Shown here: one piece after another, positions 35,794-43,700 of the stretch
How the letters are laid out: the number at the start of each line of letters is the position of its first letter
Position numbering within the stretch: position 1 is the stretch's first letter
Origin: Thalassotalea euphylliae
GTDB lineage: Bacteria; Pseudomonadota; Gammaproteobacteria; Enterobacterales; Alteromonadaceae
Length of the DNA stretch: 64,000 bases
Reading direction: 5' to 3'
NCBI RefSeq assembly: GCF_003390375.1
Contig: NZ_QUOT01000001.1
Location: 1,364,001 to 1,428,000, forward strand
Position numbers and translations under genes: made by a program
Notes under the pieces: model-generated
What the model was told of the DNA's origin: nothing
Seen by the model: only the letters and a program-made list of their open reading frames with translations
Database searches by the model: none

Positions 35794-36015
35794 GCTAGTT
35801 AATTTCGGTGACGGGGCTAATTGAATAACTAAGCTAATGGCTCATTACGCTATATCTCCCACTCATAAAACAACAAAGTCATTTTTTAATTATTAATACA
35901 GGCAGTCTGCGTCAAAGCCTGTAATACTTGCTAACCTTAAAGCTGGTCATAAATTTAGGGCTGCCAATGCAAAGGGCAATAACCCCACGACACGATTAAT
36001 TAGGCGAGTGACTCA

Positions 36016-36429
36016 GTGAATACTGCAGAAATTATTGATGTGATTGAGAAATTAGAAACTCGATTAAACAGTTACTGGAATTTCTATTCAATCGCCATTA
36101 TTGCGATCAGTGGCTGGCTGTTGTCACTCAATAAACCCAGCGAATTTCCAATAGAATCTGCTGTTATTTTAAGTATTGGCTTTTTATTATTTATCATTAT
36201 GAATGCCTCTGTTTTACTGCCTCTAACCAAGCGGATATACGCGTTAGAAAAAGTGCTCATAATGACAGTAGCAGAAACGACAACGCTGGTACCTGAATTA
36301 AAAACGATTTTATCAAAACCCCTTATTAACAATAGATACATCGGTACTATCGTAATGTACTTTTTGCTTGCAATCGCAATGCTGGTTTTTATTGCATACA
36401 AGGCTTATGTGCTAAATGTTTCGGGCTGA
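36016..36429 (+). CDS. Small membrane protein, unknown
   Basis: A 137-residue protein with three predicted membrane helices (about residues 22-38, 48-70 and 110-132) and a soluble segment between the last two. The start is GTG. I recognise no family. It lies between the lactonase-like gene and a DinB-like gene on the same strand, with gaps over 100 bp on both sides, so no functional link can be drawn. The length and clear hydrophobic pattern make it a probable real gene. Confidence 0.55.
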   Translation: MNTAEIIDVIEKLETRLNSYWNFYSIAIIAISGWLLSLNKPSEFPIESAVILSIGFLLFIIMNASVLLPLTKRIYALEKVLIMTVAETTTLVPELKTILSKPLINNRYIGTIVMYFLLAIAMLVFIAYKAYVLNVSG

Positions 36430-36544
36430 AATCCAATGTTGCAGTTGAAACCGAATATCGCAACCTAACATTAAATTTTTACATAACAGCAATTTCTAAT
36501 AATAAGCCAATAAATTGCAATCAAATGACAAACAAGGAAATCTG

Positions 36545-37096
36545 TTGAGTATTGTTCAAAACTTTCAAATGATGGCACTCTATAATCAGCGCATTAACCA
36601 ACAACTGCTGGCTGTATGTCAAGCTTTGCCAAAAGCGCTACTAGACAAGCCAACTGATTCGTTCTTCGCAACCATCACCAGCTACTGGAATCATCTACTA
36701 TTTGGTGACCTAATTTTACTTGGTCGACTGGCAAGCAACAATTTAGCAAGCTTATCTAGCGATTCATTGGCAAGTTTTCCAACGCCAGTATCGCCAAAAG
36801 ATACTTACTTTAAGCATATAGAAGAGTTAAGTAGTGTTAGGGCTAAGCTTGATGAGCTATTAATTGAATTTTGCCAAGGGCTTAGTGAACAAGAGTGCGG
36901 TAAGGTAATACACTACACCACCACAGAAGGTGACACTGTGACCAAAGTCGCTAGCGACGTTATTCAGCATTTATTTAACCATCAAACCCACCATCGAGGT
37001 CAACTCACTTGTGTGTTGAGTCAATTTGGTGCTGATTATGGTTGTATGGATTTGCCCGTGATTGTGCCAGAAGGCAGCGGGCTGATAGACACCTAA
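36545..37096 (+). CDS. DinB family protein
   Basis: A four-helix-bundle protein of the DinB/YfiT metal-binding superfamily, 183 residues from the TTG at 36545, which has AAGGA about seven bases upstream. A TTG at 36515 gives ten more residues but no ribosome binding site. Metal ligands are suggested by NHLLFGD (near residue 50) and HLFNHQTHHRGQ (near 150), the classic three-His set. Family members include thiol-dependent transferases and damage-induced proteins of unknown role; a thiol transferase activity here is only inferred. Confidence 0.82.
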   Translation: MSIVQNFQMMALYNQRINQQLLAVCQALPKALLDKPTDSFFATITSYWNHLLFGDLILLGRLASNNLASLSSDSLASFPTPVSPKDTYFKHIEELSSVRAKLDELLIEFCQGLSEQECGKVIHYTTTEGDTVTKVASDVIQHLFNHQTHHRGQLTCVLSQFGADYGCMDLPVIVPEGSGLIDT

Positions 37097-37141
37097 TCAC
37101 CTGAAAACAATACAGCTTTACTAAACTAGGCAAAGTTTGAA

Positions 37142-37525
37142 TTACTTCTCCTTTAATATTGCCTTTGCCTGACTGACAGCTTCTTCCATTGAATATACGT
37201 ACTTCATATTCTCGTAGGTTGCTTGATGCATATCCAGAATCGTTTTGTTCATCGGCTTTGGTGCAACTAAGAATAGATAACGGCAATTATTGCTAAGGCT
37301 CCATGCTTGAATCTCTTTTAGCGCATCCATCAACTCCATCGCACCCCCTTCAAACTCGAGCGTATCTGCAATCCTTACCCAGGGTTGGTGACGCACAAAC
37401 TCGGCCTTAAGCTTTATGTCATCAAAATATTGCTGTACACCTTCAATATTCCATACCCCACGCATTGTGGTGTACATAATGCTGTCAGATATAGATATTT
37501 CATAATCACAATGTGCTTTAAACAT
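37142..37525 (-). CDS. Conserved hypothetical protein, possible STAS-like fold
   Basis: A 127-residue soluble protein. The alternating pattern (YEISISDSIMYTTMRGVWN strands, WVRIADTLEFEGG, helix ELMDALKEIQAWSL, strand CRYLFLVAP) recalls SpoIIAA/STAS-like single-domain proteins, but I cannot confirm the family and there is no STAS phosphoserine motif. GAGAAG precedes the ATG. It converges with the DinB-like gene and is followed by the strong terminator at 37615 only on its upstream side, so it is probably monocistronic. Confidence 0.6.
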   Translation of the reverse strand: MFKAHCDYEISISDSIMYTTMRGVWNIEGVQQYFDDIKLKAEFVRHQPWVRIADTLEFEGGAMELMDALKEIQAWSLSNNCRYLFLVAPKPMNKTILDMHQATYENMKYVYSMEEAVSQAKAILKEK

Positions 37526-37614
37526 TACTTCTCATTATTTTCATTGAGTGCCTAGCTGATTAAAGATTTTCACTAAGTGACTAAACCTTTGCTAAGAAAC
37601 TAAATCGTAAAAAC

Positions 37615-37647
37615 AAAAAACCTCATTAACAAGTTAATGAGGTTTTT
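37615..37647. terminator. Bidirectional terminator after the amidohydrolase pair
   Basis: CCTCATTAAC (37621-37630) pairs with GTTAATGAGG (37633-37642) over a 2-base gap, with six A on the left and five T on the right. It lies 30 bp after the stop of the minus-strand amidohydrolase gene. Confidence 0.88.
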
Positions 37648-37676
37648 AGACATAATGCAAATTTTAGCATACCCAT

Positions 37677-38942
37677 TTACTTGGTATAGGCACGCGGCAT
37701 TTCGCTAGATGTTGTATAGCGCTCGCGTAGTTTATCTTGACGACTTTCAAGCACCTGCTGCTCGCCATCAATCCACATTTGCTCAACCGTTGTGCTTAGC
37801 TCAAACGGGTCAGCACTCCACAGCACGATATCTGCAGGTTTGCCAACCGCAATGCGGCCAGTATCTAAGTTAAACGCATCCGCAACGTTTGCTGTCACCG
37901 CGGCTAGAGCTTCTTGATAGTCCATACCATTGGCAACGGCATTACCGGCATCAAAGCGCAGCTGGTGGGCATTGTGCGAGTCACCATCGACAGTCAATAC
38001 CACGTTAACACCCGCTTTATCTAATTTGCCCGCATTCGCTAAATTAACGTGCAATGAGTCAAAGCTACCCGGTAGGTTGCGCAGTGCGCCCATCACGACA
38101 GGCACTTCAGCATCAGCAATTTGCTTAGCCACTAATGGCGCATCAGCCGCACCAAGCAATACCAAATCAAGGTTGAAGCGCTGCTTAAGCTCAAGCACAG
38201 CTAAAATGTCGGTGGCGCGATCAACATAAACAAGTAGCGGCTTTTCGCCTTTTAACAACGCATTGATTTCCTGCTCACTGCGCTTGGGCTCTTTCTTGTC
38301 TTTATCGCCCTTGCCATTTTTGGCAGCCATTTTCGCCGCTTTATCTAGCGCTTTTTTCGCATCTTCAAGCTTGTGCGTTAACGCCAGTAAATTAGTCGCA
38401 CGTGAACCTTTAGATTCGCTACCAAGCGCTACCAGCACACCATTTTTTGCACTAAAAACACTGTCGAATTCGCCGTTTAGTTTGGCAGCAAAGGTTTGGC
38501 CTTTAAACATGCTGTCACCACCATTTGGCGCCGTGACATTGGCAGTAATACCTGCTTTACGGGTGAAAGAGATCAGGCTTGATTTAGGGTTAAAAGCAAC
38601 ACTTGGATCAAAAGTAATATCCGCTTTCTTCGCATCAGCATCTCGGCTGTGAGCAACCGCACTAACTTCCACTAAGCCAATTTGATTCATTGAACTAATA
38701 AAGCCTGGCGTTAGCACTTTACCGTTGGCATCAATGACTTGATCAGCCGCAACAGATTCAGGGTTAATTGCGGTGATCACGCCGTTATCAATTACAACAG
38801 TGGCATTTTCAAGCACGCCAGCATCAGTAACCGTGTGCACTTTTGCATTGGTAATCGCCACGCTCGCAGCATGAGCTGAAGATGCCGCGGCTAGTGCTAA
38901 GGCAATTAATGATGATTTAAAACGTTTATTTCGTAATGTCAT
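37677..38942 (-). CDS. Exported amidohydrolase-like protein lacking the HxH metal motif
   Basis: A 421-residue protein with a Sec signal peptide (residues 8-26, ending AHA). The fold resembles imidazolonepropionase-type amidohydrolases: the N-terminal composite domain VAITNAKVHTV...ATVVIDNGVI, then PGFISSMNQIG and a C-terminal GRIAVGKPADIVLWSADPFE. The segment PGFISSMNQIG occupies the place of PGxIDxHxH, so both first metal ligands are gone. A Lys-rich insertion (about residues 195-225) splits the barrel. It starts 15 bp after the intact paralogue and is surely cotranscribed. It may be a non-catalytic or differently acting partner. Confidence 0.8.
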   Translation of the reverse strand: MTLRNKRFKSSLIALALAAASSAHAASVAITNAKVHTVTDAGVLENATVVIDNGVITAINPESVAADQVIDANGKVLTPGFISSMNQIGLVEVSAVAHSRDADAKKADITFDPSVAFNPKSSLISFTRKAGITANVTAPNGGDSMFKGQTFAAKLNGEFDSVFSAKNGVLVALGSESKGSRATNLLALTHKLEDAKKALDKAAKMAAKNGKGDKDKKEPKRSEQEINALLKGEKPLLVYVDRATDILAVLELKQRFNLDLVLLGAADAPLVAKQIADAEVPVVMGALRNLPGSFDSLHVNLANAGKLDKAGVNVVLTVDGDSHNAHQLRFDAGNAVANGMDYQEALAAVTANVADAFNLDTGRIAVGKPADIVLWSADPFELSTTVEQMWIDGEQQVLESRQDKLRERYTTSSEMPRAYTK

Positions 38943-38957
38943 AGTCCTTGCCTCCTG

Positions 38958-40340
38958 TTATTCCTGACCTAACATAAAGTCACTTTGCGCTTGATAGTTC
39001 TCATCAAAACGGTCGTAAACTTTTGCACCATCAACAAATACTTGCTCTGCTAATGCATACACGCTAAACGGGTTAGTATTCCAAATCACGACATCAGCGT
39101 TTTTGCCTTGCTCAAGGCTGCCTGTTTTATCTTCAATACCCAATGACTTCGCCGCATTACTGGTGATCCAACGAATAGCATCAGCTTCTGTTAATGCAAA
39201 ACCATTTTCATTGGCACGGTACATCACTTTTGCCGCTTCTTGGTTTAGACGCTGAATAGTTGTGCCTGAATCTGAGTGAACTACCGCACACGAGTTTTTC
39301 ATCGCATCGACAATAGCAACGTTCTCTTCGACCATGTCGTAGGCTTCCATTTTAAAGCCCCACCAATCTGGCCACATCGCTGCACAGTTGCCATTTTCAC
39401 CTAACATATCAGCGATTTTGTATGCTTCAACGGCATGGTGGAAAGTACCAGAGTGGTAGTTAAATTCTTTACCTAAGTCGACCATCATGGCCATTTCTTC
39501 GGCTTTGTAACAATGATTGTGAATTAAGATCTCGCCATCAAGCACACCTTTAAGCGTGTCTAGCTCAATATCACGAACTGGTGCTGCTGGGTTTTTACCA
39601 GCTGCATAGTCAGCGTCATATTTTTCCCAAGCACGCTTGTATTCTGCCGCCTCGGCCCATGCCATACGGTAGCCAGCCATATTACCCATACGCGTACCCG
39701 GTGCTTCTTTGCGACCACCATAAACGCGTTTTGGGTTTTCGCCACAGGCCATTTTCAGACCATAGGGTGCATCAGGGAACTTCATTCCTTGCATCGTGTG
39801 ACTTGGCACGTTCTTCAAGGTAACACCGCGGCCGCCGAATAAGTTAGCTGAGCCCGGTAAAATTTGTAGCGTAGTAACACCGCCTGCGCGTGCGGCATTA
39901 AAGCCCGGATCTTGTGGCCAAACACTGTGCTCAGCCCAAACTTCTGAAGTATTTGGCGCAGTCATTTCGTTGCCATCAGCATGTGATTCAACCGAAGGGC
40001 TAGGGTAAACACCGTAGTGAGAATGCACGTCAATCACGCCTGGCGTAACCCACTTACCTTGGCCATCAATTACCGTTGCGCCATCAGCTGCTAAGTTTTG
40101 CCCTACTTGACTCACTTTACCGTCAACAAACAACACATCAGCATTGTCAAGGCGCTCACCGTTACCAATTAGCACAGTAGCATTTTTAATCAACGTTGTT
40201 TGCTGAGGTAAGGTTTGATAAGTACTTGGGTACGGGTTTTTATTGATGGTGACTTTCGCGTCTTGTTGCTCAGACTGTATACAGCCGGTTAGCGCAACAG
40301 AAACCGCTACCATCACCAATGATGGCATCAATTTTTTCAT
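38958..40340 (-). CDS. Amidohydrolase-family lipoprotein
   Basis: A 460-residue envelope protein with lipobox ALTGC (Cys19). The amidohydrolase fold is complete: KNATVLIGNGERLDNADVLFVDGKVSQVG, PGVIDVHSHYG with the HxH metal ligands, GGVTTLQILPGSANLFGGRG, LIHNHCY, HSGTFHHAVEAY, and VHSDSG containing the catalytic Asp, closing with GSLEQGKNADVVIWNTNPF. This group includes imidazolonepropionase-like and peptidase-like exported enzymes; the substrate is unknown. It is the first gene of a two-gene unit with the degenerate paralogue downstream. Confidence 0.85.
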   Translation of the reverse strand: MKKLMPSLVMVAVSVALTGCIQSEQQDAKVTINKNPYPSTYQTLPQQTTLIKNATVLIGNGERLDNADVLFVDGKVSQVGQNLAADGATVIDGQGKWVTPGVIDVHSHYGVYPSPSVESHADGNEMTAPNTSEVWAEHSVWPQDPGFNAARAGGVTTLQILPGSANLFGGRGVTLKNVPSHTMQGMKFPDAPYGLKMACGENPKRVYGGRKEAPGTRMGNMAGYRMAWAEAAEYKRAWEKYDADYAAGKNPAAPVRDIELDTLKGVLDGEILIHNHCYKAEEMAMMVDLGKEFNYHSGTFHHAVEAYKIADMLGENGNCAAMWPDWWGFKMEAYDMVEENVAIVDAMKNSCAVVHSDSGTTIQRLNQEAAKVMYRANENGFALTEADAIRWITSNAAKSLGIEDKTGSLEQGKNADVVIWNTNPFSVYALAEQVFVDGAKVYDRFDENYQAQSDFMLGQE

Positions 40341-40559
40341 GGTTATTCCTGAGTTTTGCTCTTTTTTGCGCTACTTTACAGCGGCGTTGAGCATATTATT
40401 TTGACAATGGATCAACCAACAACATTATATTGAAAAAATGTTAACAACAAGCCATGTGCGATGAGTTTTAGTAAATTTTGCGACTAGTTGCAATTTTCTC
40501 AGGTAAAGTGGTGCAAAGTGCGCGCTAAACTCGGGTTAAAATCCAACGCATGCCAAAAG

Positions 40560-41147
40560 TTATTTACGCTTAAATAACCAGCGACTAATGCGATCTTTAC
40601 GCAGTGTAAGCAGCCAAATGAGTCCGACAGCATATAACCCCGGTTCATAGATATCTGATTTTATCGACCAGTAAAAGTGCACCCAAATCGCGACAGCGGC
40701 GATATACACCCAGTTGTGCAGTTGCTGCCAACTTTTGCCCATTTTGCGTTTTATTTTACTCCAAGACGTTACCGCCAGTGGCAGTAATATCGCAAAGGCA
40801 AACATACCCACAGTAATATAAGGACGGTCAATCACTTCATCGACAAACAGACGCCAATCAAACTGCAACTCAAAGAACAGAAAATTAAGCAGGTGAAATA
40901 ACGCATAAGTAAATACCCACAAACCCAATAGACGTCTAAACTTGAGCAACACAGGTTTTTTGAAGCGTTTTGCCAGCGGTGTGATTGCCAGCGAAATTAG
41001 CAAAATGTTTAGTGCTCCTATGCCGGTAAAGTGAATCACACGCTCCACCGGATCTGCACCAATGGTATCGTTAACAGCACCGTAATAAAGCCAAAGTAAA
41101 GGTAAGGCGGCGGCAAGGTGAACAAGGGTTTTAACTACAACAATCAT
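40560..41147 (-). CDS. msrQ: Heme-binding membrane subunit of the MsrPQ methionine sulfoxide reductase
   Basis: A 195-residue inner-membrane protein of the MsrQ/YedZ family with about six membrane helices and His residues in FTGIGALN..., LFHLLNF and QQLHNWVY/WVHFYW that bind b-type heme. It passes electrons from the respiratory chain or flavin reductase to MsrP, which repairs methionine sulfoxide in periplasmic proteins. It starts 49 bp after msrP, which identifies the pair. Length and motifs match the family. Confidence 0.93.
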   Translation of the reverse strand: MIVVVKTLVHLAAALPLLWLYYGAVNDTIGADPVERVIHFTGIGALNILLISLAITPLAKRFKKPVLLKFRRLLGLWVFTYALFHLLNFLFFELQFDWRLFVDEVIDRPYITVGMFAFAILLPLAVTSWSKIKRKMGKSWQQLHNWVYIAAVAIWVHFYWSIKSDIYEPGLYAVGLIWLLTLRKDRISRWLFKRK

Positions 41148-41196
41148 TTAAAACGCTCGCTAAATGAGGATCACTAGGTTAAGAAGAGCAAGCGCA

Positions 41197-42213
41197 TTAG
41201 TAGTAACGCGCTAAGTCCATGTTTTTGTATAAATGCGCCACTTCTTCACCATAGCCGTTAAACGGCAGTGTCGCTATACGGTTACGGGCAAATAAGCCGC
41301 CTGTGGTAATGCGGCGCTCGCTTGCTTGACTCCAACGCGGGTGCGATACATCTGGGTTCACATTGGCGTAAAAACCATATTCGTTAGGAGCTAAAATATT
41401 CCATGTCGTTGGCGGCATTTTCTCAACCAACTTAATCGAAACAATTGACTTAATACTTTTAAAGCCATACTTCCATGGCACGACTAGACGAATTGGCGCA
41501 CCGTTTTGTGGTGGTAAGGTTTTTCCGTATAAACCAACACTTAGCATGGTCAGCGGGTTCATCGCCTCATCTAAACGGAGTCCTTCGACATAAGGGTAAT
41601 CAATGCCACCACCGATGCGACGACTACGCTGACCCGGCATTTGTTCAGGATCGTATAAAGTTTCAAAGGCAACATACTTAGCTTTCGACGTTGGTGCTGC
41701 TTGTTTAATCAAATCCGCTAACGAAAAACCAACCCAAGGCACTACCATAGACCAAGCTTCAACACAGCGCAGACGGTAGATACGTTCTTCCAGCGGGAAC
41801 TTCTTGAATAAGTCATCGTAATCTAAGGTAATAGGTTTACTGACTTCGCCACTAACGGTAAGTTGCCATGGTTTGACTTTTAGCCCTTGGGAATTACGGG
41901 CAGGATCACTTTTATCTAAACCAAATTCATAAAAGTTATTGTGACTGGTAACTTTAGCTTCCGGAGTTAGCAACTCGTCTGTTGCAGGAGCTTTTTGATA
42001 GTTTAACGCTTGCTGAGTAAAGCTTGCTTGGTCGGAGCCGCCCCAAAAATCGAATGGCGCTGCACTTGCTGAGCGGGCAATCGATTGGCTAAGCAATGTG
42101 CCTGCGCCAATATATCCCATAGATTTTAACAGTTGACGACGATTAACATAGACTTGTTCATCGGTAACATCATTATCCGTTAATTGATAAGATTTTTTTG
42201 ATTTGATCAGCAT
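41197..42213 (-). CDS. msrP: Periplasmic molybdopterin methionine sulfoxide reductase MsrP
   Basis: Catalytic subunit that reduces methionine-R and -S sulfoxides of periplasmic proteins. A Tat signal peptide (NRRQLLKSMGYIGAG, residues 25-39) exports it folded. The molybdenum ligand is the Cys in YRLRCVEAWSMVVPW, and the molybdopterin-binding segment FGKTLPPQNGAPIRLVVPWKYGFKSIKSI is typical of MsrP/YedY. The 338-residue length fits (E. coli 334). GGAGG lies six bases before the ATG. The promoter region carries repeats at 42233-42272. The operon is msrP-msrQ, as in E. coli. Confidence 0.95.
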   Translation of the reverse strand: MLIKSKKSYQLTDNDVTDEQVYVNRRQLLKSMGYIGAGTLLSQSIARSASAAPFDFWGGSDQASFTQQALNYQKAPATDELLTPEAKVTSHNNFYEFGLDKSDPARNSQGLKVKPWQLTVSGEVSKPITLDYDDLFKKFPLEERIYRLRCVEAWSMVVPWVGFSLADLIKQAAPTSKAKYVAFETLYDPEQMPGQRSRRIGGGIDYPYVEGLRLDEAMNPLTMLSVGLYGKTLPPQNGAPIRLVVPWKYGFKSIKSIVSIKLVEKMPPTTWNILAPNEYGFYANVNPDVSHPRWSQASERRITTGGLFARNRIATLPFNGYGEEVAHLYKNMDLARYY

Positions 42214-42232
42214 ACAACCTCCAGATACAACA

Positions 42233-42272
42233 ATGCTGACTTAAAGTCAGCATATATAACTTAAAGCCAGCA
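42233..42272 (-). promoter_or_regulatory. Inverted and direct repeats upstream of msrPQ
   Basis: ATGCTGAC-TTAAA-GTCAGCAT is an 8+5+8 inverted repeat (42233-42253). The element ACTTAAAGTCAGCA (42239-42252) recurs as ACTTAAAGCCAGCA (42259-42272), exactly 20 bp later, two helical turns. It lies 20-60 bp upstream of the msrP start. Such phased repeats suit a response regulator; E. coli msrPQ is controlled by the HprSR two-component system, but this site does not look like the E. coli sequence. Confidence 0.45.
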
Positions 42273-42419
42273 AGATTAACTTAACGCGACCCACAAAATA
42301 GGTGCTTATAGTAATTGTAGACCGCGCACGAGTGAATTAATTTTCAATTCACTCAGATTATTTCTATGCGCCTGTTGCTGCTGGAGGTGATCAACAATCT
42401 AAATATTGATTAGAAAAGC

Positions 42420-42818
42420 CTATGCCGCCTTTGCTGGCTGTTGCGCACCTTGCTGAATAGTTTTTTGCAAGTAAGCGATAATATCATCAGATTCGTACAA
42501 CCATTCGACCTTCTTTTCACCAGCATCTGTAATTTTCAAACACGGAACGGTTGGCTTGCCACCGCCGTTAATAAGTTCTTCGCGTACAGCGTAATTATTA
42601 TCTTTAATATTCATTAACGGTAACTCAATACCTTCTCGCTTCATCGCACGACGCACTTTCACGCAAAACGGACAAGTTGGCAGATGATACAAGCTTAAAT
42701 TTTTAGTCAGCTCTGCAATTTCCTGTTGGCGCTGCGTGGTTAATTTAGGTGATTTAGGTTGGGTCAGAAAGTTAACTAAAATAACAATTCGGCCAACTAA
42801 CCAGCGTAATAATTTCAT
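42420..42818 (-). CDS. Membrane-anchored glutaredoxin family protein
   Basis: A 132-residue protein with an N-terminal hydrophobic anchor (residues 4-19) and a glutaredoxin domain: LYHLPTCPFCVKVRRAM with the dithiol CPFC (Cys53, Cys56), the cis-Pro GGGKPTVPCL, and a final helix with YESDDIIAYL. It probably reduces disulfides or glutathionylated proteins near the membrane. AAGG is seven bases before the ATG. It lies between msrP and the DUF2058 gene with gaps of about 100-200 bp. Confidence 0.85.
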   Translation of the reverse strand: MKLLRWLVGRIVILVNFLTQPKSPKLTTQRQQEIAELTKNLSLYHLPTCPFCVKVRRAMKREGIELPLMNIKDNNYAVREELINGGGKPTVPCLKITDAGEKKVEWLYESDDIIAYLQKTIQQGAQQPAKAA

Positions 42819-42913
42819 AGGTTTACCTTAAATAATTGGAAAAGTAATTCGTCTGTAAGCGTTATGTACTTGCTTGGCGTAATGTGCTTTACATGTTTTG
42901 CTTGGTGCTGCTG

Positions 42914-43462
42914 TTACCACATCAGATCGTCTGGGATCTGATAAGCTGCATACGGGTCGTCTTCATCAACGGATTCTTCAACCTTATCGTTGCTGAGCAG
43001 CACCACGGTTTCATCAAGCGTCGCCAGCTTATCGGCAGTTTCTTTGGTAACCACATAAGTGACATCATCTAAACCACAAATAGATAATCGGCCGTTAACT
43101 AAGGCTTTTTGCGTTAATTCATTGACCAATAGCTTTTTCACTTTAGTACCAAAGGTGTAGTTGTATTCCACTTCACCGTCGATATCTTTGACTTGATGAT
43201 GCGCTAAAATTTGCAATATACGTTGATGTAATTCTTTCGCGGCTAACTGCTCTTGCTTCTCGGCATTTAATGCTGCATCTTTCGCAAGTTTTTGTTCTTT
43301 TTGCTTAGCAATGTCTTGTTTAACTTTCTCCTGCATACTGGCTTCAACTTGTGCGCCACTACGTTTTTGTTTGTTCTTTTTGCGCTTGTCACTATTGGCT
43401 TGTCGCGCTTTCTGCTTAGTTGTTAAACCCGCTTTTAATAGCTGATCTTGCAATGAGGCCAT
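42914..43462 (-). CDS. DUF2058 family protein (YaiL-like)
   Basis: A 182-residue cytosolic protein. The N-terminal 80 residues are strongly charged and helical (SLQDQLLKAGLTTKQKARQANSDKRKKNKQ), with probable nucleic-acid-binding character. The C-terminal half (YNYTFGTKVKKLLVNELTQKALVNGRLSICGL) is the conserved DUF2058 core seen in E. coli YaiL. The function is not established; a link to ribosome or nucleoprotein work has been suggested only by composition. It is separated from both neighbours and monocistronic. Confidence 0.88.
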   Translation of the reverse strand: MASLQDQLLKAGLTTKQKARQANSDKRKKNKQKRSGAQVEASMQEKVKQDIAKQKEQKLAKDAALNAEKQEQLAAKELHQRILQILAHHQVKDIDGEVEYNYTFGTKVKKLLVNELTQKALVNGRLSICGLDDVTYVVTKETADKLATLDETVVLLSNDKVEESVDEDDPYAAYQIPDDLMW

Positions 43463-43605
43463 AACCTACCCTTTACTCAATACGTTAAACCTTTGGGCAA
43501 GCCAAAAGTTTGCATAATTTTTCTGGCGGTTAGTGTACAAAATTCAGGTTTAGTGCGCGACTAATCAGACAAAAAAGTTGGTTATATGGCAGGGTTATTT
43601 GACAT

Positions 43606-43636
43606 AAAAAAGCCGCTAGTGATAGCTAACGGCCTT
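43606..43636 (-). terminator. Terminator of the iorAB-like operon
   Basis: On the minus strand GCCGTTAG pairs with CTAGCGGC (one mismatch, 6-base loop) and is followed by six T. It lies about 65 bp after the stop of the large molybdoenzyme subunit gene. Confidence 0.75.
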
Positions 43637-43700
43637 AATTTAGTAGAGTTTAATTCGCTTTAGTGCAGACTAAATCTGAATAAAGGCTTACGAACAATCG

